A stretch of DNA of 64,000 nucleotides from Iphinoe sp. HA4291-MV1 (GCA_019359415.1 JAHHHH010000032.1:1-64000), one strand, 5' to 3'. Shown: positions 1 to 9,370, numbered from the stretch's first letter. Numbers and translations are program-made. The notes: generated by a model from the sequence alone, not told the origin.

Positions 1-525
1 CGAACCCTAAACACAAACAAGTAAATTATCTGTTTTTCACGCCTCTGGTAAATAGCGATCGCTAGTTTTTTTCTGAATTCTCCTTACGCACTTTTTGTCT
101 TGATTGTCAATGCGTAAGTTCTATTCTCAACCAAAAACAATACTAAAGTTCCGTGGAGCAACTTATTCCAGAATTTAATTTTCTCTTGTGTTGAGTAGAA
201 CAGGCGAAGAGTGGATAATCAGTTTAAGCATTTTGGTCGCACCCCGAAGGGCAACAGTTGTCAACCCCCTTCTCCTTCTCCTATCCCAGAGGCTGCGCCA
301 ACACCAGACGCGCAAGGGACGGGGGAATTCAAAATTCAAAATTCAAAGTTTAAAATTAAGAACCCCACGGATAAATCCGCTTGCTTGAATAATGAAGCTG
401 AGCATTTTTATACCTACATTCAAAATTTCTTAATTATTTTTGAATTTCAAATTTGAGCGTGTCTCGCTCCGCAAGGAGCTTACGAATAGCGCGAGGGTCA
501 TTCTCTAGTAATCAAGTACGTTTGC
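1..525. other. Intergenic region with short repeats, no supported gene
   Basis: No convincing coding sequence. Two short overlapping open frames here have repeat-like composition and no recognisable domain. An AT-rich run of near-tandem 'aattcaaa' units lies at about 325-360, a type common between cyanobacterial genes. GC-richer repeat-like patches lie at about 285-320 (containing ctgcgccaacaccagacg) and 458-505. The adenylate cyclase gene ends at 526 on the minus strand. Confidence 0.5.
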
Positions 526-1851
526 TTACAACGTACTTGTATCTGATTGGATAGCAAAATACAGTTGATTAAATTTCTTGTTTGGGAACAAACCTGTTGG
601 ATCTAAAGCAAGGCTACTTTTAATACCCTCAACAAGATACATATCGATTTTACCCTTATTTTTAGCAGTGATTTTCCCTCGATATTGAACTGCAAAAAAA
701 TCTTTAATTAACTCAAAAGTTGCTTGGGAAATATTAATGCCTCCAGGAACACCAGATGATTCCATCCTAGATGCGGTGTTAACAGTGTCGCCCCAGACAT
801 CGTAAGCAAACTTCTTATGTCCAATCACACCTGCTAATAATGGTCCTGAGTGGATACCAATACGAATATCCCAGTATGGTTGATTCAAAAGCGCCTTCTC
901 TTTTTTACGCCATTCCATAAAGGCACGAATATTGATAGCCGCTAGTACAGCATCAATGGCATGGGTTTTGTTAGGAGTTGGAATTCCTCCAGCGCACATA
1001 TAACTGTCACCAATTGTTTTCAATTTTTCCAAACTATGTGCTTCAATAAACTGGTCAAAACAAGAAAAACAGTAATCGAGTTCATCAACTAGTTTTTGTG
1101 GAGTCAGCTTTTCGGATAACGTGGTAAAATTTTTGAAGTCTGTAAACAAAACAGAGGCACATTCATAATACACAGGCTTAACGGAACCAGTTTGCTTTAG
1201 TTCAGAGGCAATACCTGTTGGTAGTATATTCAAAAGCAATTTGTCAGTCTTGTGTTTTTCTTCTTCTAACTGAAGATATAGCTGATTTAACTCTTCAAAG
1301 CGTTCAGCATTACGGATAGCTGCTGATAATTGCACCGCAAGTAAATAGCCAATGCGTAAATCTTCTTGAGTGTAGGTTTTTGGTACTGAGGTGGCAAAGT
1401 TAATAGTACCAAGCACTCGACTACCGCATTCTAGAGGAATGATAATCTGTGATTGGTAGTGCTCAAGAAAACCGCTTGTAGAATTTTCATGAATGAGTTG
1501 AGCCTGACCTGTTCTCAGACTCATGCCAACGGCACCTATGTTGGCTATATCAGACCAGTCCACTTCAATAGTAGGACCAAACAGCGTCACAATATGCCAA
1601 GAATCCTTAGCGTTGAACAGGCAAACACTACAATGCTCGAAGTCTAACAACCATTTTGCTTGTTTGCCGACAACCCGTAAAATCTCATCTAGCTTCAGGG
1701 AACGATTGATTGCGATCGCAATTTCATTAACAGCTGCGATCCGACTGGAAAGCGCTTGCGCTTCAGCAAGCAAGCGACGGGAAAGAAGCAACAGTTGTTG
1801 ATAGTCCTGTTGTTCCAGCCTACTACTAATAGAAGCAGGGAGAGAAGTCAT
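526..1851 (-). CDS. GAF-domain class III adenylate cyclase
   Basis: Predicted to convert ATP to cyclic AMP. In order: a GAF domain at about residues 45-185, a short coiled linker (about 185-210), and a class III cyclase domain at about 225-420. The metal-binding Asp238 (FTDFKNFT) and Asp282 (IGDSY), the transition-state Asn358 and Arg362 (NTASRMES), and the purine-specifying Lys278 and Asp351 (YDVWGDTVN) are all present. The Lys/Asp pair marks an adenylate rather than a guanylate cyclase. There is no membrane segment, so the enzyme should be cytosolic, with the GAF domain as its sensor; the ligand is unknown. The start overlaps the stop of the upstream AhpD-fold gene as ATGA, which indicates translational coupling. 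The assignment to adenylate cyclase is firm; the input signal is not known. Confidence 0.92.
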   Translation of the reverse strand: MTSLPASISSRLEQQDYQQLLLLSRRLLAEAQALSSRIAAVNEIAIAINRSLKLDEILRVVGKQAKWLLDFEHCSVCLFNAKDSWHIVTLFGPTIEVDWSDIANIGAVGMSLRTGQAQLIHENSTSGFLEHYQSQIIIPLECGSRVLGTINFATSVPKTYTQEDLRIGYLLAVQLSAAIRNAERFEELNQLYLQLEEEKHKTDKLLLNILPTGIASELKQTGSVKPVYYECASVLFTDFKNFTTLSEKLTPQKLVDELDYCFSCFDQFIEAHSLEKLKTIGDSYMCAGGIPTPNKTHAIDAVLAAINIRAFMEWRKKEKALLNQPYWDIRIGIHSGPLLAGVIGHKKFAYDVWGDTVNTASRMESSGVPGGINISQATFELIKDFFAVQYRGKITAKNKGKIDMYLVEGIKSSLALDPTGLFPNKKFNQLYFAIQSDTSTL

Positions 1852-2396
1852 AAGGTATCAATTTCGAGTGAAATTGAATCAGTATATCTATTTATACTCG
1901 TAAATAAGTCTGCTGTAGCAACAATCTCAAATATTTCAGAGTCGTCTAAACCTAAGTTATAGAGGTGTTGATAATCTTTACTCGTCAGTTTATGAGGTTC
2001 AGTCGCGGCTTTCAAGCCAAAACTGATCACTGCTTTTTCACGCTCAGGAAGCGGACAAGCAGCAAAATCTGAAACTAGAGTTCTTAAAACTTCCTCACTC
2101 ATCCCTAAAGATGATAATCCATGCAAATGGACATTCAGTGCATAAGGACTATTATTAGCTTGAGAAATAGCAATTCCCAGCATTTCCTTGAGTGTGCGTG
2201 GAACATCTCCTTTGAGGATAGTGGAGCGAAATTTCTTCCAGTTCGCTTCCAACACCTCAGGGTTGATTGCCATTGATTTAAATAGATTAGGTACTATGCC
2301 AAATCCAAGTTCAACCTGAATTTCTTCATATATCGCTTTGACCTTGGGATTACTTAGCTGCTCGTATTCAATTATGGGAAATTTAGCCATTCTCAT
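1848..2396 (-). CDS. AhpD-fold / carboxymuconolactone decarboxylase-like protein lacking the CxxC pair
   Basis: A 182-residue helical protein resembling the peroxidase-related branch of the CMD/AhpD family. The family core is visible as SQANNSPYALNVHLHGL. Where active AhpD-type enzymes have Cys-x-x-Cys before the final His, this protein has Ser and Ala (NNSPYALNVH). The protein has only one other Cys, further downstream (AACPLP). A thiol peroxidase reaction of the usual type is therefore unlikely, and the protein may be a binding or sensor module. It is the first gene of a two-gene operon with the cyclase (4-base ATGA overlap), which suggests a link to cAMP signalling (inference). The start could be the first Met or the Met at residue 3. 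Confidence 0.75.
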   Translation of the reverse strand: MRMAKFPIIEYEQLSNPKVKAIYEEIQVELGFGIVPNLFKSMAINPEVLEANWKKFRSTILKGDVPRTLKEMLGIAISQANNSPYALNVHLHGLSSLGMSEEVLRTLVSDFAACPLPEREKAVISFGLKAATEPHKLTSKDYQHLYNLGLDDSEIFEIVATADLFTSINRYTDSISLEIDTL

Positions 2397-2422
2397 CTAT
2401 TGCCTGACTAGGGAACACTTTG

Positions 2423-2438
2423 TGAGTCACTTGACTCA
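2423..2438. promoter_or_regulatory. Perfect palindrome upstream of the AhpD-like/cyclase operon
   Basis: TGAGTCA-ct-TGACTCA, a 7-bp inverted repeat with a 2-base spacer, begins 27 bases upstream of the operon's first start codon on the minus strand. The position suits an operator or activator site. No regulator was identified from the sequence. Confidence 0.35.
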
Positions 2439-2447
2439 AATCACTTT

Positions 2448-2461
2448 GTACTACTTAGTAC
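2448..2461. promoter_or_regulatory. NtcA-like GTAN8TAC site
   Basis: The sequence GTActacttagTAC matches the GTAN8TAC consensus for the nitrogen regulator NtcA. It lies 52 bases upstream of the AhpD-like/cyclase operon (minus strand) and 260 bases upstream of the aminopeptidase gene (plus strand). I see no well-placed TAN3T -10 box about 22 bases away on either strand, so this is only a candidate. The rest of the 2397-2720 gap is AT-rich and shows nothing else. Confidence 0.3.
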
Positions 2462-2720
2462 AAGGTATATACTATTTTTTTAAGAAATAATACTGTGGTA
2501 AGCAACACCACTGTTGGTAAGCACCCTGCCAGTTGATAGTATAAATTATTATTCAATTTTAATAAATCGATAAAATAATCAATATCATAATTTTTGTCTA
2601 ATGACAAGAAATCTATCAAAAGTATAATACTATAGTGAGTTTTTATTTTAATCAGTACAAGTTTTACTTAGAAATTGATACTTTTGAGAAAATAGGTTAT
2701 CAAGAAACACGATCAGAATT

Positions 2721-4034
2721 ATGCAGGTAGAATATCGGCAGCGCCGTGAGCAATTGATGTCGAAAATTGGGAATGATACTGCAATCTTTCGCAGCGCGCC
2801 AACAGCTGTGATGCACAACGATGTTGAATATGCTTTTCGCCAAGACAGCGATTTTTACTATCTAACTGGGTTTAATGAACCGCAAGCAGTAGCAGTTTTA
2901 GCACCATCACACTCAGAACATCGGTTTGTGTTGTTTGTACAACCTAAGGATAGGGAGCAAGAAGTCTGGGGTGGTTATCGCTGTGGGATAGAAGCAGCAA
3001 AAGAAGTGTATGGCGCAGACGAAGCTTACCCTATTACTGAACTTGATGAAAAGTTGCCACAGTATTTGGAAAAAGTTGATCGCATTTACTACCACCTAGG
3101 ACGCGATCGCACTTTCAATGCAATAATTCTTAATCATTGGCAGCGTTTCATGCGGACTTATCCCAAGCGGGGTACAGGACCAATTGCCATTGAAGATACT
3201 GGTCCCATTCTGCATAGCATGAGACTGATTAAAAGTCAAACAGAATTGGATTTGATGCGGAAAGCTGCTGATATCGCCGTTGAGGCGCACAATCACGCGA
3301 TGGAATTCACACAACCTGGGCGCTACGAGTACGAAGTTCAGGCAGAAATTGAATATATCTTTCGCCTACGGGGTGCGCTTGGACCAGCTTACCCCTCAAT
3401 AGTCGCTTCCGGAGTCAATTCCTGTATTTTGCACTACATTGAAAACAATCGACAAATGCAGGACAAGGAGCTACTGCTGATTGATGCCGGTTGTGCCTAT
3501 GGTTATTATAACTCCGATATCACGCGTACATTTCCGATAGGTGGTAAATTTACGCCAGAACAAAAGACGCTCTATGAAATTGTTTTGGAAGCACAAAAGC
3601 AAGCGATCGCACAAGTGCAACCAGGTAACCCTTACAAACAAATTCATGATACTGCCGTGCGCGTTTTGACAGAAGGCTTAGTCGAACTTGGTATTCTTAA
3701 GGGTGAAATTGACAAGCTCATAGAAGAAGAAAAATACAAGCCATATTATATGCACCGTACTGGTCATTGGCTAGGCTTAGATGTTCATGATGTAGGCGTC
3801 TATCAGCATGGTGACGAGAAACCGCAGATTTTACAACCAGGTCAGGTGTTAACCGTAGAACCAGGACTTTATATTGTACCAGATACCAAGTTAGCAGAAG
3901 ACCAGCCAGAGACAGATCCACGTTGGATTGGTATCGGCATTCGGATTGAGGATGATGTCTTAGTGACACCGACAGGTTATGAAGTGTTGAGTGCTGATGT
4001 ACCTAAGGAAGTCGCGCAAGTGGAAGGCAATTAA
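2721..4034 (+). CDS. pepP: Xaa-Pro aminopeptidase (M24B family)
   Basis: Predicted to remove an N-terminal residue that precedes proline; a cytosolic dinuclear-metal enzyme. An N-terminal aminopeptidase P domain (about 1-140) is followed by the pita-bread fold (about 170-425). All five metal ligands can be seen: Asp255 (IDAG), Asp266 (SDITRT), His349 (HRTGHWLG), Glu380 (VEPGLY) and Glu410 (IRIEDD). The length of 437 residues is normal for PepP. It stands alone on the plus strand between minus-strand genes. The function call is strong; the cellular substrates are unknown. Confidence 0.93.
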   Translation: MQVEYRQRREQLMSKIGNDTAIFRSAPTAVMHNDVEYAFRQDSDFYYLTGFNEPQAVAVLAPSHSEHRFVLFVQPKDREQEVWGGYRCGIEAAKEVYGADEAYPITELDEKLPQYLEKVDRIYYHLGRDRTFNAIILNHWQRFMRTYPKRGTGPIAIEDTGPILHSMRLIKSQTELDLMRKAADIAVEAHNHAMEFTQPGRYEYEVQAEIEYIFRLRGALGPAYPSIVASGVNSCILHYIENNRQMQDKELLLIDAGCAYGYYNSDITRTFPIGGKFTPEQKTLYEIVLEAQKQAIAQVQPGNPYKQIHDTAVRVLTEGLVELGILKGEIDKLIEEEKYKPYYMHRTGHWLGLDVHDVGVYQHGDEKPQILQPGQVLTVEPGLYIVPDTKLAEDQPETDPRWIGIGIRIEDDVLVTPTGYEVLSADVPKEVAQVEGN

Positions 4035-4187
4035 CTAGTTTTTCACGACGAATCATTTAGGATTGCTATATCTCTTACTGACTTTTCACGGGAAGTCCTA
4101 AAACCCTTGCAAAAACGAGTCTGGATCTAACCCAATAACTTCTTGAAAGCTGTGGCGAAAAGGAATAGCAATTAACCCAGCGCCTTG

Positions 4188-4382
4188 CTAATGTTCTACG
4201 ACTGCTTGCTCCTGAATCTGGTAGCCGTACGCAACTAGTGATGAGTGGTACGACAACTGACTGATAGGGGCGGGCTTCATTTCGCCCCTAAAATCCAGCA
4301 GTTGCACAAGAAGAAGGTAGGCAAGTGCTAAAATAATGGAAATAGCACCTGTAATAATTGCAACTATTTTTCCACGATTCAT
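4188..4382 (-). CDS. Small single-span membrane protein, conserved cyanobacterial type
   Basis: A 64-residue protein with a short basic N-terminus (MNRGK), one long hydrophobic segment (about residues 5-27, IVAIITGAISIILALAYLLL) and a short polar tail. I recognise the N-terminal half as a small conserved cyanobacterial protein of unknown function. The ATG at 4382 is preferred over the upstream in-frame GTG at 4391 because an AGGTGA ribosome site sits about 5 bases before it. The tail beyond residue 45 looks less conserved. No function is assigned. Confidence 0.6.
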   Translation of the reverse strand: MNRGKIVAIITGAISIILALAYLLLVQLLDFRGEMKPAPISQLSYHSSLVAYGYQIQEQAVVEH

Positions 4383-4551
4383 TAATCTCACCTGTCATGT
4401 AGGATATAGTACTATGCCTATATTAAGATAGCCACAGCACTTACTAGTACGTTACGGCGGAAATAAAGCTACCATTCCAAATCAACGAAAAGCTTATGCT
4501 CTAAGCCTTTTGACTTTTGAATGAGTGACTTTTGACGAACACGCAGCGGTA

Positions 4552-5577
4552 CTAGTGTGTTATTCCGTATTTCTTTTTTGTGCTAAGAAAGCTATCTATA
4601 ATTGAGTTGAAAGATTTTCTGAGCAACACTATACGACAGGCAATTCTTTCAGCATGGCGAAAGCCACAAATGCTTTGGATAATAAGATACAACGGTCTAG
4701 TAGTGTTTCTTTTAAAATCTGGAAACACAATTAAAGTTTTTTCTAACAATCGTAGGTATTGTGAGTAGTTATCAATCAACAAAGACCCTCTAGCCAGTTC
4801 AAAGTAAGATTTAGCTAAGGCATACCGATACTTTATTGTCAGTTTGTTCATCTGTTTCAGTTTTTTTTCTGCCTTTTCTAATACTGCATAGTGGCTTTCT
4901 ATCCAGATAGGCGTAGAGCTACTAGAAACTGTTACATTACCATACCGTCTGTAGATGGAATAACAGCCTGACTGATAGACAACTTTGACATCAGTGATTG
5001 CTACCGATAAAAAGAAATCTCTATCCTGTGCAGCACACAACTTCTCATCCCAATCACCACTCTTTTCAATCGCAGTTCTTCTATATAGTAAAGAAGCAAC
5101 AGCAGTCCACCAATTGGCAAGCAAAGATTCAACAACATCTACTTGTGTTCCAGAAATCTCTACTTTATCTAGAAAACTTGTGCCATCAGGCAAATGATGT
5201 TTGTGTCTCCAATCACCATAAACAATATCTGCTCCCGTTGCCTCTAAAAAATGCACTTGCCTTTCTATTTTCTCTGGTAAGATGTAGTCGTCTGCATCCA
5301 AAAACTGGATATACTTTCCTTTAGATATAACAAAACCTCTATTTCTAGCGTAATTTCCTCCTTTATGTGGTAAAGATTCTAAAATTATTTTTTTTTCATA
5401 TTTTTTGATAATTTCTAAAGAATTGTCAGTTGATCCATCATCAATCACAATGATTTCTATGTTAGAATAGGTTTGATTGAAACAGCTATCAATCGCCTCT
5501 GCAATCCATCTATCTGCATTAAAACAAGGTATAATAACTGAAACAAGTGGTGACATATCTTTTTTTTGAGTTCTCAA
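4552..5577 (-). CDS. Glycosyltransferase family 2
   Basis: A 341-residue GT-A-fold enzyme predicted to transfer a sugar from a nucleotide-sugar onto a growing glycan. The N-terminal signature VSVIIPCFNADRWI is followed by IDDGSTDNS (nucleotide-binding Asp) and LDADD, the DxD-type metal site. Residues after about 230 are helical and not recognisable. It has no membrane span. It is the last gene of the minus-strand polysaccharide island, 78 bases after the ABC exporter ATPase, and could be co-transcribed with it. The donor and acceptor cannot be inferred. Confidence 0.88.
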   Translation of the reverse strand: MRTQKKDMSPLVSVIIPCFNADRWIAEAIDSCFNQTYSNIEIIVIDDGSTDNSLEIIKKYEKKIILESLPHKGGNYARNRGFVISKGKYIQFLDADDYILPEKIERQVHFLEATGADIVYGDWRHKHHLPDGTSFLDKVEISGTQVDVVESLLANWWTAVASLLYRRTAIEKSGDWDEKLCAAQDRDFFLSVAITDVKVVYQSGCYSIYRRYGNVTVSSSSTPIWIESHYAVLEKAEKKLKQMNKLTIKYRYALAKSYFELARGSLLIDNYSQYLRLLEKTLIVFPDFKRNTTRPLYLIIQSICGFRHAERIACRIVLLRKSFNSIIDSFLSTKKKYGITH

Positions 5578-5655
5578 AGATGTGGAGAATTAGCTAAGTT
5601 AGAAGCGAATACTCTATATATTCATATGCGTTAGTTTTTTACCTTTACCTGAGAC

Positions 5656-6933
5656 TCACTTACTCATAACTTTCCATTTCCGAGGCTGATAGAACAGAGA
5701 TTGGCTTATCACCTTACTTGCTTTCACTGCAAATCTAAAAGATTCAACAATATCAAAAGAGCATATACCTTCTTTAATGTAGATTTTGGCGCTGTATAAA
5801 CCAGGTAACAAGCAGCAGTAAGGCATCTGCATTTGTATCTCAACTTCTCCAGGAAGGATTTTGAGCAGTTCGTTATCACTTCCGGAAGTTATATATAAGA
5901 TCCGCTCATTTTGTCCGGATAAAGCTGTAACTAATACACCTATATTTGTATTGTCGATTGTTTTATGTGCTTTGCAAGCTATACATAGATAAGCTGGTTC
6001 ACCACAAAGAGGAGTCGCCAGTAGCTCTCCTTGCTCATCTTTGAAATACAGGGAAACAATGTCAACACCCAAACTTTCACTCTTTGGTTTTTCTGGCAAG
6101 TACATAACTCCTAGAGGTACATCTGTTCCTCCTAAATTGAGGTCTTCTTCATATTTGCGAATAACTGCTTCTGTCTGTCCAGAAGTAATCAACTTCCCTT
6201 TTTGCAAATAAATAGAGGATTCACAGACATTTAATACGACATGAGAATTGTGAGAAACTAAGATAAAAGCTGTTCCATTTTCCCGCAGCTTTGCTAGTCT
6301 TTGATAACACTTCATTCTAAAAGAAATGTCACCCACGGCAAGTACTTCATCAATGAGTAAAATATCTGGTTCTATATAAACTGCACAGGCAAAACCTAAT
6401 CTTGCAGCCATTCCAGAACTATAAGTTTGTACGGGAGCATCAATTGCATCAGCAATGCCAGCAAAATCTATGACATCTTGAAATCTCTCTTCAATTTCTT
6501 TGGTTGATAGCCCTAGCACTGACATATTTGCATAAATATTTTCTCTTCCAGTTAGAATGGGATTAAACCCTGCACCTAGAGCAATTAATGGAGCTACCCT
6601 ACCCCTAACTTTTACAGAACCCGTATCCGGCTTTATCAAACCACTAATGATACGAAGCAGTGTACTTTTTCCAGCGCCATTTGAACCAACTAAACCTAGC
6701 GCTTCTCCTCGCCGTAGCTGAAAACTAACATCTTTGAGTGCCCAAAACTCTTTTGTTCTTAAAGCATCACTCTTTCTACTTCCTCCTAGTAACTCAGTGG
6801 CGATATCCTGAACTCCGTATAATAAAGAACGTTTTAAATCTCTACAAAACTTTTTAGAAACATTTTCGACTGAAATGACAATTTCAGTCTCATCAAAACT
6901 AACATCAATTTCTTTTTTTATCAAATTAGTCAT
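5656..6933 (-). CDS. Polysaccharide ABC exporter ATP-binding protein, Wzt type
   Basis: ATPase of an O-antigen/capsule-type exporter that moves lipid-linked glycan across the inner membrane. Walker A is GSNGAGKS (83-90), the ABC signature is YSSGM (171-175) and Walker B is ILLIDE (191-196), followed by an H-loop in LVSHNS. Residues from about 270 to 425 form a C-terminal beta-sandwich domain like that of Wzt, which in related exporters reads the end of the glycan. That gives it about 150 residues beyond a minimal ABC ATPase. It begins 2 bases after the permease gene, so the two are surely one operon. The glycan is unknown. Confidence 0.92.
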   Translation of the reverse strand: MTNLIKKEIDVSFDETEIVISVENVSKKFCRDLKRSLLYGVQDIATELLGGSRKSDALRTKEFWALKDVSFQLRRGEALGLVGSNGAGKSTLLRIISGLIKPDTGSVKVRGRVAPLIALGAGFNPILTGRENIYANMSVLGLSTKEIEERFQDVIDFAGIADAIDAPVQTYSSGMAARLGFACAVYIEPDILLIDEVLAVGDISFRMKCYQRLAKLRENGTAFILVSHNSHVVLNVCESSIYLQKGKLITSGQTEAVIRKYEEDLNLGGTDVPLGVMYLPEKPKSESLGVDIVSLYFKDEQGELLATPLCGEPAYLCIACKAHKTIDNTNIGVLVTALSGQNERILYITSGSDNELLKILPGEVEIQMQMPYCCLLPGLYSAKIYIKEGICSFDIVESFRFAVKASKVISQSLFYQPRKWKVMSK

Positions 6934-6935
6934 TA

Positions 6936-7808
6936 TTAAGAACTCACTCTTTCAATAACGAAAGGCATAGCAAGACGAAATCCAATCCAAGTTAGTAGTA
7001 AACCAACAAAGGACAGCCCACTCACCACCCAAAATCCCAGAGAGTTTGATACGACTCCTGTTGTTGCTAACTCTCGCGCTGTTACTAACACAGGAGTTAC
7101 GGGATTCATCTTGACTAGAAAACCAAAGGTTCCTTGACTAGGAACTGGATAAACAACCGGAGTGAGAAACAGCCAAAACCCTGTCATTAAAGTTATTCCT
7201 TTAGAGACATCTTGATATAGGATTCCCAAAGGAGCTAATAAAATACCAAAAAACGTTCCCAGCATAACTAAGTGAACTAATGCCACTGGTACTAAAATCA
7301 CTGTCCAACTGACAGGGATGCGAAACCAAACATACAATGCTACTATTAAAATCAGTTTAATGGCAAAGTTAAAAAAGACTTCTCCTACCTTTGCCAAAAT
7401 GAGTGCTTCTCGGGGAAAGTTGACTCTAGCTAGCATCGGTTTTGCTACTGTTACTGCTTGCACTGGACCATTTAACGCTTCTACAAACGTCTGCCATAGC
7501 GCTGTACTAAATGTAACATAAGCTGGATAAGAGATATCTGTTATCCCAACATTAATGACATTGGCATCATTAGCAAGGGTAAATCCAGCAGCCATGACAA
7601 TTGGTGGTAAAAAAGCCCAAGCGACTCCCAAGAATGATTGACGGTACTGGGCGCTGATGTCCCGTATCATTAATCTCCAAGCAAGTTCGCGAGAAGCCAG
7701 CAAGTCTCGCCACATTTGTCGGAACAATTCAGCAGGACGCTTTAACTGACTTTCTGGTGTATAAATGACCTCAGGCGGTTGAGATTTTAGTACCTTATTG
7801 TGCTTCAA
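6936..7808 (-). CDS. Polysaccharide ABC exporter permease, Wzm type (ABC-2 family)
   Basis: A 290-residue integral membrane protein with a cytosolic N-terminus containing the amphipathic stretch LLASRELAWRLMIRDI, then about six hydrophobic segments. The conserved motif RDISAQYRQSFLGVAWAFLPP is typical of ABC-2 permeases that export O-antigen, capsule or teichoic acid. It partners with the ATPase gene that starts 2 bases downstream. Neighbouring glycosyltransferase genes support export of a surface polysaccharide. I see no polymerase or chain-length gene nearby, which suits an ABC-dependent rather than a Wzy-dependent pathway. Confidence 0.92.
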   Translation of the reverse strand: MKHNKVLKSQPPEVIYTPESQLKRPAELFRQMWRDLLASRELAWRLMIRDISAQYRQSFLGVAWAFLPPIVMAAGFTLANDANVINVGITDISYPAYVTFSTALWQTFVEALNGPVQAVTVAKPMLARVNFPREALILAKVGEVFFNFAIKLILIVALYVWFRIPVSWTVILVPVALVHLVMLGTFFGILLAPLGILYQDVSKGITLMTGFWLFLTPVVYPVPSQGTFGFLVKMNPVTPVLVTARELATTGVVSNSLGFWVVSGLSFVGLLLTWIGFRLAMPFVIERVSS

Positions 7809-8028
7809 AATGTTTTACCCTGCAAAATACAGTTTTTGTGGAGCGCACAGAAGTCTCTTGCGGAGGAAACCTCTGCTCTTCGCAAGCTCCAAAAAAGGAA
7901 GCGCGGGCTGCAGAATTTCAAAGCATCTTGCCCACACGAGAACCATAATGCATTAATTTAGAGTAGCCGTCCCAGTGCAATTAGTCAGCTTATTCATTGA
8001 AAGAACAATCATCATGCATGTATGCAAC

Positions 8029-8205
8029 ACCATAATTTTGACGTTGCTGAATTGAGGAATGATTTTTACCAATTTGCCAGTCTTTTTCCCTCACCCTTAC
8101 CCTCTCCCAAAGGGAGAGGAACTGGATCTTGGCTCCCTTCTCCCTTTGGGAGAAGGGTTGGGGATGAGGGCTATTCATTCTTACATTCAGCAATACCATA
8201 ATTTT
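8029..8205. repeat. Hairpin-rich MITE-like element with flanking direct repeats
   Basis: ACCATAATTTT occurs at 8029-8039 and again at 8195-8205 and could be a target-site duplication. Between them, an outer imperfect inverted repeat (gttgctgaattgaggaatga, opposite cattcttacattcagcaat) encloses an inner one of about 30 bp (ccctcacccttaccctctcc opposite a matching arm ending at about 8170). The whole could fold into one long stem. Short frames through it are artefacts of the repeat. The remaining 7809-8028 holds GC-rich repeat fragments and nothing coding. Confidence 0.6.
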
Positions 8206-9287
8206 CAACTCCCTAAAGTTACAGTCATTGCAGACTTCTTGGGTTGTGTTGATGAGGAATTTTGCATATTTGGCAAATGTCTTTTAGCATAGCGGGTTGT
8301 CAGATATTGGTTCAGCGCCTTGTCTATGCGATGCAGTATTTTCCCTGCTATGCGAGAGCCAATTTTGCCAAAGGGAGCAGCTTTACGAACAAGGGGACTG
8401 ATAATTGTCATATCTCGCCGCCATCCCAAACGTTTGTATTTGTTTTTAAAGTACTCGTCTTCGGTGAGGTTCCACTTGTCTCGTAAGCGTTTCAAGCTAG
8501 CCTGTTCCCACGCATCGCTCCAACGTAACATATAGTAGTGTAGGTCTGTCCACTCAAGTGGTGGTCCTGGTACGTAAGTTACCAGAGATTCTGGTTCAAG
8601 ATAGATTTCACCACCAGCTTCAGCCACCAGTATACACAAATCGACGTGTTCTTTTGTGTTCAGCAGTGCTTCATCCAAAAGACCAATTTTCTTAAAAATC
8701 TCCGTGCGTACCATCATGCAGTGAAACTCTGCTAACCCGGTTTGCTGGCGTTGTAGTTGAGGATGCACATCTGCTACTTGCCGACCTTGCTTATAAATTT
8801 TCTCAATTATTCGCCGTCTTATTGTCTCACCTTTGGTTTCTACTCTCACCCCAGATTCTCCACCTGCACAATGCACTTCTGTATGTAGTGGAAAGTATTG
8901 ACAAATGAGAGGACTTACGACACAGGCTCCTGTTTCCTCAGCACACTCTACCAATGCCTTTAACCACCCTGGAGTAACGACGACATCGTTATCTATGAAA
9001 ACAACATATTTGCTTGTAACTTGTTGTAAACCCAGGTTTCTGGCTCTATTTGGGGAGAGGTAATGCTCAGTACGAATCAGTTGAAATTGTTTTGCAGTAG
9101 CTTTAGCCGCAAGATAATCTCTGACATGAGATGGTGAACCACCATCTACATAAATTAACTTAAAAGGATACTTTGTATGCTCATAGATGCTTTCAAGAGA
9201 TTCACGAGTGAAACTGAAGCGCTCTCGTGGAACAACAACAATCGTAACTTGCGCTTCTGCAATTTCTAGCAAATCCATTTTTTTCAA
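8205..9287 (-). CDS. Glycosyltransferase family 2
   Basis: A 360-residue GT2 enzyme. The nucleotide-sugar region is VTIVVVPRERFSFTRESLES, followed by IYVDGGSP, and the DxD-type site is FIDNDVVV. The TKEHVDLC segment in the middle resembles the acceptor or catalytic base region of GT2 enzymes. No membrane span. It sits between the GT4 gene and the ABC exporter on the same strand, so it likely adds a sugar to the exported glycan. Its stop codon lies in the direct repeat at the edge of the adjoining MITE-like element, so the last residues may derive from an insertion. Confidence 0.85.
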   Translation of the reverse strand: MKKMDLLEIAEAQVTIVVVPRERFSFTRESLESIYEHTKYPFKLIYVDGGSPSHVRDYLAAKATAKQFQLIRTEHYLSPNRARNLGLQQVTSKYVVFIDNDVVVTPGWLKALVECAEETGACVVSPLICQYFPLHTEVHCAGGESGVRVETKGETIRRRIIEKIYKQGRQVADVHPQLQRQQTGLAEFHCMMVRTEIFKKIGLLDEALLNTKEHVDLCILVAEAGGEIYLEPESLVTYVPGPPLEWTDLHYYMLRWSDAWEQASLKRLRDKWNLTEDEYFKNKYKRLGWRRDMTIISPLVRKAAPFGKIGSRIAGKILHRIDKALNQYLTTRYAKRHLPNMQNSSSTQPKKSAMTVTLGS

Positions 9288-9370
9288 ATCCTCTACTCAT
9301 CCGAAACGATTATGTAAGTTTAAAATTGCAGTTAAGAAAGCACCCACTTTATTTATCGTAGCACTAAGCA

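Noticed and set aside
188-456. Two overlapping short plus-strand frames
   Set aside because: They run through AT repeats and a GC-rich repeat patch, lack ribosome sites and have no domain.
7990-8292. Short frames on both strands in the hairpin element
   Set aside because: They translate the two arms of an inverted repeat.
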